A stretch of DNA of 44,626 bases from Mycobacterium sp. 1164985.4 (GTDB lineage Bacteria > Actinomycetota > Actinomycetes > Mycobacteriales > Mycobacteriaceae), in NCBI RefSeq assembly GCF_001668575.1, contig NZ_LZMD01000052.1, positions 1 to 44,626 on the forward strand. The letters run 5' to 3'. Positions within the stretch are counted from its first letter, which is position 1, and every line of letters starts with the position of its first letter. Below are positions 28,309 through 36,106 of this stretch, piece by piece. Under the pieces are notes generated by a model. That model did no database searches. It saw nothing but the letters and a program-made list of their open reading frames with translations, and had not been told where the DNA came from. Both the position numbers and the translations under genes were made by a program.

Positions 28309-28529
28309 GAACAGCCTTTCCCTATATATCCGCAGCGCACATCGGCGATGAGCGTCAAGTCGAGTGCGAGTGTCCCGACCGTGCGTGGTTGTCGAATCGG
28401 GACGTTAGAGCGGCGGTGTTTCTGGGAAATGTCTGCGTGTGACGAACAAATTAACCTGTGGCTTCGTCGCAGGTCGTTTGCCGTCGGCAGGCGAGCGCAG
28501 AGGACGCGGAGTCAGCGGTAACGGTTTGG

Positions 28530-28535
28530 TACCGT
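28530..28535 (+). promoter_or_regulatory. Candidate -10 box upstream of the small secreted protein
   Basis: TACCGT (TANNNT) is followed by eight bases and a GTG at 28544, which suits a leaderless transcript. It forms the right half of a small inverted repeat (ACGGT / ACCGT with a 5-base gap, 28521-28535) that might be a regulator site. Confidence 0.4.
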
Positions 28536-28543
28536 CCGGCGAT

Positions 28544-28972
28544 GTGACGAACATGCGAACAGCTACAGCCAAGGTCGGGGCGGCGTTCATGGTGGCGGCG
28601 GCATCAATCGCGGTCAGCCATTCGACCGCCGATGCCCAGTCGGAAGGCCATGTGGTCCGGTACACGCTGACGTCAACGGCGCCCGCCGACTTCCAGCTCA
28701 ACTATCTGATTGCGCAGCCTCCGAACAAACAGGCCTACAACGCCGACGCGTATGCCTACCTGAAGAAGGAGGAAGTGGTCCTTCAGCCGGGCGTGCCGTG
28801 GGTGTTCGAGACGACGATGGAGGACCCGCAGTGGGGAATCCTCACCGCCAGCACCGGCGTCCACGCCATGCAGGCCTCTCCGAACCCGCACTGCGAGATC
28901 GCGATCGACGGTCAGGTGGCGGTGCAACAGGACGGCACCTACACGGTGCAGTGCCAACTGAGCCAGTGGTGA
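28544..28972 (+). CDS. Small secreted protein, unknown function
   Basis: Encodes 142 residues from GTG 28544; an ATG nine bases later is the alternative, and neither has a ribosome binding site. A signal peptide is clear: basic start, hydrophobic KVGAAFMVAAASIAVS, then HSTADAQSEG, with probable cleavage after ADA. The mature domain is about 110 residues with two cysteines (PHCEIAIDGQ and YTVQCQLSQW), aromatic residues, and alternating hydrophobic strands. The ending (CxIxIDGxxxxxxxxGTYxVxCxL) recalls the C-terminal domain of mycobacterial MmpS-like secreted proteins, but I would not assign that family. It diverges from urtA and converges on helD. Confidence 0.7.
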   Translation: MTNMRTATAKVGAAFMVAAASIAVSHSTADAQSEGHVVRYTLTSTAPADFQLNYLIAQPPNKQAYNADAYAYLKKEEVVLQPGVPWVFETTMEDPQWGILTASTGVHAMQASPNPHCEIAIDGQVAVQQDGTYTVQCQLSQW

Positions 28973-28987
28973 CCCCGCTGCGATAGG

Positions 28988-31165
28988 TCAGTCGGCCACG
29001 GCCTGGAGTTCGGACAGTCCGCTCAACGTGGGTGGCAGCGCCTCGGTGTGCAGCACACCGAGCCGTTGTGTCGCCCGGGTGAGCGCAACGTACAGATCGG
29101 CGGCGCCTCGCGGACCGTCGGCCAGGATCCGGTCCGGCTCCACGACGAGCACCGCGTCGAACTCCAATCCCTTGGTCTCCGAGGGTGTTACGACGCCGTC
29201 CATCCCTGGCGGCCCGATCACGACACTGGTGCCCTGGCGGTTCTCCTCGTCACGTCGGAACTCGTCGATCGCACCGGGTAGTTCGTCGCCGCCGACGAGC
29301 CGCGCCCACGGCCGAACACCGCATGCGCGAACCGATTCGGGCGCCCGTACATCGGGGGCGAACTCGGCCAGCAGGCCGGCCGCGACATCCATGATCTCGG
29401 CGGGCGTGCGGTAGTTCACCGACAGCGGCCGGTAGACCCACCGACCGGGCACGTACCGATCGAGCATCGCACCCCATGACCTCGCGCCCGCCGCCGAGCG
29501 CCGTTGCGCGAGATCACCGACCACGGTGAAGGATTTGCTGGGGCAGCGGCGCATCAGCACACGCCAATCCATTTCGGACAGTTCTTGCGCCTCGTCGACG
29601 ACGACGTGTCGGTATGTCCAATCACGGTCTGCCGCAGCGCGTTCGGCGAGGTCGCGGGTGTCGCGTTCGACGAACCGTTCGGCGAGGTCCTCGGCGTCGA
29701 GCAGGTCGGCGGCGATCAGATGGTCCTCGTCGTCCATCAAGTCCTCGCGGGCCACCATCAGATCGAGAACGCCGGCCGCGTAGGCGGCCTCCTCCTGCCG
29801 TTCGGTTTCGGCGGCGGGATCGGGTTTGATCCCGCCGAGCATGTCGACCAGTTCGTCGAGTAGCGGGACATCCGACACCGTCCACGCGTCACCTTCCGCG
29901 CGCAGCAGGCAGTCGTCCGCACCCGCGGCGCGAAGCCGTTCGGGCGATTCGTAGAGCCCGGCCAGCAACGCCTCGGGGGTCAACTCGGGCCACAGCTCGT
30001 CGAGCGCGGCCTTGAACGCGTCGTGGTCGTCGAGTTCGTCGATCAACTCGGCGCGCAGGTGTTCCCACGCCGCCTTGTCATCGCGGGTCAGCCAGCCCTT
30101 GCCGATGCGGGCGATCGCGCGCTCGGTGAGCGCCCAGGTGATGACGTCGACGAACACCGCGCGGGCGTCGTTGTGCGGTGAGCCGCTGTCCCGAGCCTCC
30201 TGGATGGCCCACTCGGCGGTCTCCGCGTCGATCCGCACGGTGACGTCGGCCAGCTTGATCGGTATCGGCTCGACGGGCACGCGCTGCCGGTCGGCGATCG
30301 CTGCGGCCAGCACGTCGAGCATCTGCAGCGACCCCTTCGCCCGCGCGGCGTCGGCAGCGTCCTGCGCACTCACCCGCAGGCCGGCGACGAGGTCCCCGGT
30401 CGTCATGAAGACGACGTTCGTCTCGCCCAGAGAGGGCAGCACCCGGTCGATGTGCCGCAGGAACGCGGTGTTCGGGCCGATCACCAGGACGCCGTGGCGC
30501 TCCATTCGTTCCCGCTGCGTGTAGAGCAGGTAGGCGACGCGGTGCAACGCGACGACGGTCTTGCCCGTGCCCGGGCCGCCCTCGATGACCAGCACGCCTG
30601 GGTGGTCGAGCCGGATGATCTCGTCCTGTTCGGCCTGGATGGTGGCGACTATGTCGCGCATGCCGTCGCCGCGCGGCGCGTTGACCGCCGCCAGCAGTGC
30701 CGCGTCGCCCTGCGCGCCCTCGGTCGGCCTGCCGAGGGTCTCGTCGGTGAAGTCGGTGATGCGGCGTCCGATGGAGTGGAATTGGCGACGGCGGCGCATG
30801 CCCTCCGGGTGAGCGGCGGTCGCGACGTAGAAGGGGCGTGCCGCGGGCGCCCGCCAGTCGAGCAGCAGCGGTTCGTAGTCGTCGGCTTCGTCCATCAGAC
30901 CGATCCGGCCGATGTAGAGGCGCTCGCCGGTGACGCTGTCGAGGCGGCCGAAGCAAAGCCCGTGGTCGGCGACGTTGAGCCGGTTCATCCGCTTCGCCAC
31001 CGCGCGGACCTCGGCGTCGCGGTCGACGAGGGAACCGCCGTCACCGCGCAGTGCCGCCTCATAGTGCTTGCGCACCCGGGTGCGCTCAGCGTCGAGGCGC
31101 GCGTACAGGTCGTCGATGAAGCGCTGCTCGGATGCCAGCTCGTCCTCGTAGCCCTCCCTCGGCAC
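28988..31165 (-). CDS. helD: RNA polymerase-remodelling ATPase HelD
   Basis: Encodes 725 residues from a GTG at 31165 with GAGAGGGG just upstream. It closely matches the M. smegmatis HelD type as I remember it. The N-terminal coiled coil (about 5-65) corresponds to the arm entering the RNA polymerase secondary channel. UvrD-like ATPase parts follow: Walker A GGPGTGKT at 196-203, DEAQELSEMDWRVL, and the C-terminal TKGLEFDAVLVVEP and LYVALTRATQRLGV. The inserted primary-channel region has the acidic DDED at 478-481, the element known from structures to reach the polymerase active site. HelD-class proteins clear stalled polymerase from DNA, and some relatives (HelR) give rifamycin tolerance. Its promoter carries a LexA box shared with the divergent radical SAM gene. 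Confidence 0.93.
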   Translation of the reverse strand: MPREGYEDELASEQRFIDDLYARLDAERTRVRKHYEAALRGDGGSLVDRDAEVRAVAKRMNRLNVADHGLCFGRLDSVTGERLYIGRIGLMDEADDYEPLLLDWRAPAARPFYVATAAHPEGMRRRRQFHSIGRRITDFTDETLGRPTEGAQGDAALLAAVNAPRGDGMRDIVATIQAEQDEIIRLDHPGVLVIEGGPGTGKTVVALHRVAYLLYTQRERMERHGVLVIGPNTAFLRHIDRVLPSLGETNVVFMTTGDLVAGLRVSAQDAADAARAKGSLQMLDVLAAAIADRQRVPVEPIPIKLADVTVRIDAETAEWAIQEARDSGSPHNDARAVFVDVITWALTERAIARIGKGWLTRDDKAAWEHLRAELIDELDDHDAFKAALDELWPELTPEALLAGLYESPERLRAAGADDCLLRAEGDAWTVSDVPLLDELVDMLGGIKPDPAAETERQEEAAYAAGVLDLMVAREDLMDDEDHLIAADLLDAEDLAERFVERDTRDLAERAAADRDWTYRHVVVDEAQELSEMDWRVLMRRCPSKSFTVVGDLAQRRSAAGARSWGAMLDRYVPGRWVYRPLSVNYRTPAEIMDVAAGLLAEFAPDVRAPESVRACGVRPWARLVGGDELPGAIDEFRRDEENRQGTSVVIGPPGMDGVVTPSETKGLEFDAVLVVEPDRILADGPRGAADLYVALTRATQRLGVLHTEALPPTLSGLSELQAVAD

Positions 31166-31217
31166 CCCGCCCCTCTCTACTCGGTTTCACCGCCCGTCCG
31201 CGCGCGTCGACCTTGAC

Positions 31218-31223
31218 ATCGTA
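31218..31223 (-). promoter_or_regulatory. Candidate -10 box of helD
   Basis: On the minus strand TACGAT (TANNNT) lies immediately downstream of the LexA box, which would therefore sit in the promoter spacer. A 45-base leader with a ribosome binding site would follow. No good -35 is seen. Confidence 0.5.
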
Positions 31224-31239
31224 TCGAACGTGAGTTCGA
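31224..31239. promoter_or_regulatory. LexA (SOS) box
   Basis: TCGAACGTGAGTTCGA is a perfect match to the mycobacterial LexA consensus TCGAAC-N4-GTTCGA. It lies between the divergent helD and radical SAM genes and overlaps both predicted promoters. LexA would repress both until DNA damage triggers RecA-mediated LexA cleavage. Confidence 0.85.
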
Positions 31240-31248
31240 ATCGAGTGT

Positions 31249-32274
31249 ATGCGGTGGGATGGTCAGGGTGTCGGGGTCGACGACGGCGCGCTGCCCGGAC
31301 TGCAGCGTATCGGTTTCGTGCGTAGCGTGCGGACGCCGCAGTTCGAGGGCATGACCTTCCATGAAGTGCTGTGCAAGTCGGCGCTCAACAGGGTGCCGAA
31401 CGCGTCGGTGTTGCCGTTCCGGTTCACGGTCAACGGTTACCGCGGATGCTCACACGCCTGCCGCTACTGCTTCGCGCGGCCCACGCACGAGTATCTCGAT
31501 CTGAATTCCGGCAGCGACTTCGACAGCGAGGTCGTGGTCAAGACCAACGTCGTCGACGTACTGCGCCGCGAACTGTCGCGGAGGTCATGGCGACGCGAGA
31601 CGGTCGCGTTGGGCACCAACACCGATCCGTACCAGCGGGCCGAGGGCCGGTACGCGCTCATGCCGGGGATCATCTCGGCTCTGACCGACTCCGGCACACC
31701 GTTCTCGATTCTCACCAAGGGCACACTGCTGCGCCGTGATCTGCCGCTGATCCGCGAGGCGGCCCGTCAAGTCGACGTCAGCGTGGCGGTCTCGCTCGCG
31801 GTCGGGGATCCCGTGCTGCACAGGGACGTCGAACCGGGTACGCCGTCGCCGCAGGCGCGCCTCGGAATGATCGCCGCCATCCGGGAGGCCGGGCTGGACT
31901 GCCATGTGATGGTGGCACCGGTGCTTCCGTACCTGACGGATTCGGTCGAGCATCTCGACGGTCTGCTCGCCGAGATCGCCGCGGCGGGCGCGACCGGTGT
32001 CACCGTGTTCGGCCTGCACCTGCGCGGTTCCACGCGCGGTTGGTTCATGGACTGGCTGGCCGGCTCGCGCCCCGAGCTGGTGCCGAAGTACCGCGAGCTG
32101 TATCGCCGCGGCGCCTATCTACCGTCGGACTATCGAAAGATGTTGCACGACAGGGCGGCACCGCTCGTCGCCAAGCATCGACTGGCACCGGACCGCCGCT
32201 CGTTCCGCGCCGCGGACCCACCGCCCGCGTCTGCACCCGGTCCGGCAGAGGCTCTGCAGCCCACATTGTTCTAG
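31249..32274 (+). CDS. Radical SAM protein of the Rv2578c family
   Basis: Encodes 341 residues. The radical SAM cluster motif CSHACRYC (CxxxCxxC) is near residue 70, within NGYRGCSHACRYCFARPTHEY. Further segments match M. tuberculosis Rv2578c as I recall it: LGTNTDPYQRAEGRYALMPG, ILTKGTLLRRDLPLI, SVAVSLAVGDP and GATGVTVFGLHLRGSTRGWFM. The family resembles spore photoproduct lyase-type and related repair enzymes, but its reaction is unknown. The protein should carry a 4Fe-4S cluster and cleave S-adenosylmethionine. A LexA box and a leaderless start upstream point to a role in DNA damage. Confidence 0.92.
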   Translation: MRWDGQGVGVDDGALPGLQRIGFVRSVRTPQFEGMTFHEVLCKSALNRVPNASVLPFRFTVNGYRGCSHACRYCFARPTHEYLDLNSGSDFDSEVVVKTNVVDVLRRELSRRSWRRETVALGTNTDPYQRAEGRYALMPGIISALTDSGTPFSILTKGTLLRRDLPLIREAARQVDVSVAVSLAVGDPVLHRDVEPGTPSPQARLGMIAAIREAGLDCHVMVAPVLPYLTDSVEHLDGLLAEIAAAGATGVTVFGLHLRGSTRGWFMDWLAGSRPELVPKYRELYRRGAYLPSDYRKMLHDRAAPLVAKHRLAPDRRSFRAADPPPASAPGPAEALQPTLF

Positions 32275-32297
32275 CGCGAGGTTCTCGCGGTGGGGAC

Positions 32298-33554
32298 TCA
32301 GCCCCGGTTGCGCTTGACCTCTCTGAACGGCACCCCGCGATCGGCGGCGGGTTCGCGGGGGAAACCGAGCACGCGCTCGCCGATGATGTTGCGCGCGATC
32401 TCAGTGGTGCCGCCGCCCAGCGCCGCGGCCTGCCGGCCCAGATACCGCTCGCCGTAGCGGATCAGGTCTTCGTCGACGTCGATGACGCCCGCGCTGCCGG
32501 TGATGGCCAGGGCGGTGTCGAACTCCAGATGGTGAACGTCGGCGTGCGCGATGCGAATGATCGATCCCGCGGCCGGAGGCAGCGATCCGTCGAGGACACC
32601 GTGGTAGACGTGGTCGATCAGCTGTTCGCGGACGGTCCGGTGCACCAGCGCGCGGCCGGCCATCTCGCGCAGCCGTTCGCTGTCGGGCTGGCCGACCTTC
32701 TCCAGCAGGTCGACGTAGTTGATCGGCACGTCGGACTTGCCCTCCGCGCCGATGCCGCTCGCGAACTCGGAGCCGCCGCCAACCGCGCGTCGCTCGTGGT
32801 AGAGCTGGCGCGACGCCACGTGCCAGCCCGCGTTGACCTCACCGACGACGGCGTCGTCGTCGAGCTCGAGGTTGTCGAAGAACTCCTCGCAGAACTCGAC
32901 CGATCCGTTGACCTGCTTGATGCGGCGCAAGGTGATGCCGGGGCTGTCGATCGGCACCAGAAACATGGTCAGGCCCTCGTGCTTGGGCACATCCCAGTCG
33001 GTGCGTGCGAGCATCAACCCGTAGTCGGCGGCGAAAGCGCTTGTGCTCCAGGTCTTCGCGCCGTTGATGACCCACTTGTCACCCTTGCGGTCGGCGCGGG
33101 TGATCACACCGGCCAGGTCGGAGCCGCCGCTCGGCTCCGACAGCAGCTGCACCAGCACCTCCTCGCCGCGCAGGGCGGCGGAGATGTGCTGACGTTTCTG
33201 CTCCTCGCTGCCGGTGTCGAGGATGGTGGCCGCGCAGATCGTGAACGTCGGGGTGTTAAGGATGACCGGCATCTCGTAGCAGCGCGACACCTGGTCGAAC
33301 GCCTTCTGGTAGGCAATCGGCAAGCCGAGCCCGCCGTACTCCTTCGGAAAGCAGATCCCGGCGAATCCGCCCTCCCACAACCGCTTCTGAAGTTCCCGCT
33401 CCCGGTGCCACGGTTCCTCTTCGCCGCGATCGTGCTCGGGTGGGTTGTTCGGATCGATCGACGGCATGTTCTCCGCCAGCCAGGCCTGGGCCCGGGCGGC
33501 GAACTCCTCCACCGACTCCGCGGTGGTGGCCGGGGCGGATGTCGTCTCGGTCAT
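32298..33554 (-). CDS. Acyl-CoA dehydrogenase (FadE family), subunit 1
   Basis: Encodes 418 residues from ATG 33554, which overlaps the stop of the upstream FadE gene (ATGA). Canonical acyl-CoA dehydrogenase features: FAGICFPKEYGGLGLP in the N-terminal helical domain, VQLLSEPSGGSDLAGV and the FAD-contacting WVINGAKTWSTSAFAADYGLMLARTD in the middle beta domain, and the C-terminal RQAAALGGGTTEIARNIIGERVLGFP. The enzyme introduces the alpha-beta double bond of an acyl-CoA using FAD. Adjacent unequal FadE genes in mycobacteria often encode alpha2beta2 heterotetramers for steroid or branched substrates; the same is likely here. The substrate is not evident. Confidence 0.92.
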   Translation of the reverse strand: MTETTSAPATTAESVEEFAARAQAWLAENMPSIDPNNPPEHDRGEEEPWHRERELQKRLWEGGFAGICFPKEYGGLGLPIAYQKAFDQVSRCYEMPVILNTPTFTICAATILDTGSEEQKRQHISAALRGEEVLVQLLSEPSGGSDLAGVITRADRKGDKWVINGAKTWSTSAFAADYGLMLARTDWDVPKHEGLTMFLVPIDSPGITLRRIKQVNGSVEFCEEFFDNLELDDDAVVGEVNAGWHVASRQLYHERRAVGGGSEFASGIGAEGKSDVPINYVDLLEKVGQPDSERLREMAGRALVHRTVREQLIDHVYHGVLDGSLPPAAGSIIRIAHADVHHLEFDTALAITGSAGVIDVDEDLIRYGERYLGRQAAALGGGTTEIARNIIGERVLGFPREPAADRGVPFREVKRNRG

Positions 33555-34699
33555 GACGCTTGCTCCGAATCCTTGGTCAGCGAGTAGACGCGCAGGTTGT
33601 GGTCCTCGGGCGTGCCGAACAGCGAGCGGTACAGCGTGGCCCGCCGCAGGAACAGGTGCAGATCGTGTTCCCACGTCACCCCGATACCCCCGTGCAACTG
33701 CACACACAGCTGCAACATGCCCGGAGAGTATTCGCCCACATAAGATTTCGCGACGCTGACCGCCATCGCCGCACCCGGGCTGCGCGTGGCCACCTCGGCC
33801 ACCGCTGCGTTGGTGGTCGCCCGGCAGCCTTCGAACCAGATCTTGAGATCGGCGTACTTGTGCTTGAGAGCCTGATACGAACCCAGGGGGCGGCCGAAGC
33901 TGTGCCGGTCGAAGCCCCACCGAATTGTGAAGGCCAGCACCGTGTCCAGAATGCCGATCACCTCGGCGCACTGCAGCACGGCGGCGATCTGAGACTGCCG
34001 CTCGATCAACTCGGGCGTCTGCTCGGCGGTACCGACCGCCGCGTCGGCGTCGACCTCGACGCCGTCGAACTGCACACGCGCATAGCTCTTGACCATGTCG
34101 ATCGAGCGCTGCGGCTCCACGCTCACGCCCGGCGCGTCCGCAGCCACCAGGAACTGCCGGACGCCGCCGTCGGATTGCGCTGTGACGAGGAGCAATCCGC
34201 TGTCCGCGCCGGCCTCCACCCGGTCCTTGACACCGTCGATACGGAACCCGCTCGCCGTTGCGGTCGCGGTGGTCGACGGGGTCAGGGGGGACCATGCTTG
34301 CCCGGGCTCGTACACCGCCCAGGCGGCGATCGCCTCTCCGGCGATCAGCGCTCCGATGGTGTCCTCGTGGCCCTCGGACGCGTCGACCAGCCCCGCGAGG
34401 ACGGTGCTGACCGGATGCAACGGACCGGGAGCGACGGTCTTGCCCGCGATCTCGGCGACCAGCGCCAGATCCTTGACGCCGTTGCCGGAGACGCTGCCGC
34501 CGCCGAGTTGCTCGGGCACCAGCAGGCTGGTCCAGCCGAGTTCGACGGCCCGACGCCACCAGTCGGCGTCGAATGCGGTTCCAGCATCGTGCATCTCGCG
34601 TATCCGGCTCAGCGGCACTTCCTTCTCGAGGAAGGATTGCGTCGTCGAGGCGAAGAGCAGCACCTCGGGATTCGCGCCGTTGTTCGCGCTGTCGGTCAC
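33551..34699 (-). CDS. Acyl-CoA dehydrogenase (FadE family), subunit 2
   Basis: Encodes 382 residues from GTG 34699, preceded by AAAAGAGAG. A further GTG at 34747 would place the start inside a hairpin and is less likely. The N-terminal domain has GWTSLLVPEQLGGGSVSG, and the middle and C-terminal parts have VKSYARVQFDGVEVDADAAVG, IRWGFDRHSFGRPLGSYQALKHKYADLKIW and QLHGGIGVTWEHDLHLFLRRATLY. It lacks the GGTTEIxRN tail of its partner and is divergent around the active site, as in the second subunit of heteromeric FadE pairs. Overlap with the next gene means one translation unit. Confidence 0.9.
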   Translation of the reverse strand: MTDSANNGANPEVLLFASTTQSFLEKEVPLSRIREMHDAGTAFDADWWRRAVELGWTSLLVPEQLGGGSVSGNGVKDLALVAEIAGKTVAPGPLHPVSTVLAGLVDASEGHEDTIGALIAGEAIAAWAVYEPGQAWSPLTPSTTATATASGFRIDGVKDRVEAGADSGLLLVTAQSDGGVRQFLVAADAPGVSVEPQRSIDMVKSYARVQFDGVEVDADAAVGTAEQTPELIERQSQIAAVLQCAEVIGILDTVLAFTIRWGFDRHSFGRPLGSYQALKHKYADLKIWFEGCRATTNAAVAEVATRSPGAAMAVSVAKSYVGEYSPGMLQLCVQLHGGIGVTWEHDLHLFLRRATLYRSLFGTPEDHNLRVYSLTKDSEQAS

Positions 34700-34720
34700 G
34701 GGCTCTCTTTTCGTAATCGT

Positions 34721-34758
34721 GCGAACGTGCGTGTCGACGACCGACACGCACGTCTCGC
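34721..34758. repeat. Strong hairpin between the amidohydrolase and FadE genes
   Basis: Perfect 12-base arms ACGTGCGTGTCG (34725-34736) and CGACACGCACGT (34742-34753) have a 5-base loop and extend by GCGA/TCGC around a one-base bulge. It lies between two co-directional genes. It may be a terminator or an RNA processing barrier; there is no T-run. It shares the CGTGCG core of the other palindromes in the window. Confidence 0.8.
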
Positions 34759-34772
34759 GACGGTGCCTGGGC

Positions 34773-35996
34773 TCAGGCGGGGATGACGAGCGCGGGCACG
34801 TCCGGGTTGTGCACGATCTCGTTAGGCACCTTGAACAAGTCGATCATGTTGCCGCCCATGACCTTTCGCTGGCCGTCCTCGTCGAGGCCCTGCAGGTCGT
34901 CGATCAGGTGCGTCGGCTCGGCCAGTCCCTCGGGGTGCGGCCAATCCGAGCCGAAGATCACCCGATCGACGCCGATGAGGTCGGTCATCTTGGCGAAGTC
35001 GTCCTCCCAGAACGGCGCGACATACACCCCGCGCTTGAACGCCTCGATCGGGTTCTCGGGGAATTCCTGCGGCATCTTCTTGTAGACGCTTCCGAACTGC
35101 TTGAACAGATAGGGCACCCAGTCGGCGCCGTTCTCGATGGACAGGATCCGTAGGTCGGGATTGCGGGTCAGGGCGCCGTGGCACACAAGCGCGGCCATCG
35201 AGTCCTCGATCGGCCGCTTGCCCATCGACACCATCCGGAACGCTGTCGGCTTGAACGGCAGATACTCGTCGGCGGGCTCCCAGTCGTTGAGGTACTCGGC
35301 GTATCCGGAATCCGAGGCGTGCATCGAGACCGGGATGCCGGCCTTCACGCAGGCATCCCAGAACGGGTCGAACTCCGGCAGTCCGAACGAGCGGGTGCCG
35401 CGCACGCCCGGCACCGGCGCCGGCCGGACGAGCACTGTCTTGGCGCCTCGCTCCAGACACCACTCGAGTTCCTCGAGCGCGCGATCCACGATGCCGAGGT
35501 TGATCACCGGGGTGGAGAAGATCCGGTCCTCGTAGTTGAACTGCCACGTTTCGTACATCCACTCGTTGAGCGCGTGGATGACGTCGAGGATGAGCTCGGG
35601 ATCGTCCTTCATCCGTTCCTCGACCAGGCTGGCCAGGGTCGGGAACATCAGCGAGTAGTCCAGGCCGAGGCCGTCCATCACCTCGAGCCGGGCGCCGGGC
35701 TCGCGGAAGGCCGGGATCGCCTTCATCGGCTTGCCCATCACCTCGCGGAAGCTCTTGCCGCCGCTGCCGTGCTTGAAGTACTCCTCCTGCGCGCCGGGAC
35801 GCGCGACGACCTCGAAGGTGGGGTTCGGGATGTAGTCGCTGACCTGGTTGCGCACCATGATCTTGGTGCGGCCGCGAACCTCGATGTAGTCGATGACGTG
35901 CTTGCGGTGGTCCGGGAGGAACTTGGTCAGCGCCTCCTTGGGCTCATAGAAGTGATTGTCGGCGTCGAACACCGGATAGGACAGCTGGCGTGTCAT
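34773..35996 (-). CDS. Amidohydrolase family metal-dependent hydrolase
   Basis: Encodes 407 residues from ATG 35996, with AGGAGG upstream. It has the amidohydrolase-2 TIM-barrel layout: FDADNHFYEP at the start (metal ligand strand), DGLGLDYSLMFPT, a mid-protein VLVRPAPVP, the histidine in VSMHASDSGYAEY, and the metal aspartate in VIFGSDWPHPEG near residue 355. Relatives are hydrolases or decarboxylases of cyclic carboxylic acids. Placed in an operon-like row with two FadE genes and a TetR regulator, and with a regulator site in its promoter, it probably belongs to a catabolic pathway for a cyclic or steroid-like acid; this is inference. Confidence 0.87.
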   Translation of the reverse strand: MTRQLSYPVFDADNHFYEPKEALTKFLPDHRKHVIDYIEVRGRTKIMVRNQVSDYIPNPTFEVVARPGAQEEYFKHGSGGKSFREVMGKPMKAIPAFREPGARLEVMDGLGLDYSLMFPTLASLVEERMKDDPELILDVIHALNEWMYETWQFNYEDRIFSTPVINLGIVDRALEELEWCLERGAKTVLVRPAPVPGVRGTRSFGLPEFDPFWDACVKAGIPVSMHASDSGYAEYLNDWEPADEYLPFKPTAFRMVSMGKRPIEDSMAALVCHGALTRNPDLRILSIENGADWVPYLFKQFGSVYKKMPQEFPENPIEAFKRGVYVAPFWEDDFAKMTDLIGVDRVIFGSDWPHPEGLAEPTHLIDDLQGLDEDGQRKVMGGNMIDLFKVPNEIVHNPDVPALVIPA

Positions 35997-36028
35997 TTTC
36001 GCCTCCTGGAAGTCTGATTGGCGGCTGA

Positions 36029-36045
36029 TGGTAATGACATTACCA
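36029..36045. promoter_or_regulatory. TetR operator O1, upstream of the amidohydrolase-FadE genes
   Basis: TGGTAATGACATTACCA is a perfect 8+1+8 palindrome, 33 bases before the amidohydrolase start. On the minus strand it contains TACCAT, a possible -10. Its pattern repeats at 36786-36802 upstream of the tetR gene. Confidence 0.85.
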
Positions 36046-36106
36046 CGTTCGGACCAGCAGAAACAGCAGCCCTGGAGAGGCTGGTTCTCGGCGAGTGCGA
36101 CGCAGG

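Larger units (their letters stand above)
31213..31241 (+). promoter_or_regulatory. Promoter of the radical SAM gene
   Basis: A perfect -35 TTGACA (31213-31218), a 17-base spacer and TCGAAT (31236-31241) precede the ATG at 31249 by seven bases. There is no ribosome binding site, so transcription probably starts at or next to the start codon. The -10 overlaps the LexA box. Confidence 0.7.

Noticed and set aside
28324..28329. TATATA as the urtA -10 box
   Set aside because: It is only 15 bases from the ATG and would leave a leader cutting into the AAAGG ribosome binding site; no -35 at suitable spacing.
26905..28521. 538-residue plus-strand frame opposite urtA
   Set aside because: Antisense of urtA; no signal peptide or family motif of its own.
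28309..28543. GlnR-type nitrogen regulation site upstream of urtA
   Set aside because: GTCAC and GAAAC-like pieces occur on the minus strand but not with the expected spacing and order; too degenerate to call.
31166..31250. Rifamycin-associated inverted repeat upstream of helD
   Set aside because: The GC-rich 19-base palindrome known from rifamycin resistance genes is not present; only the LexA-type palindrome is seen.
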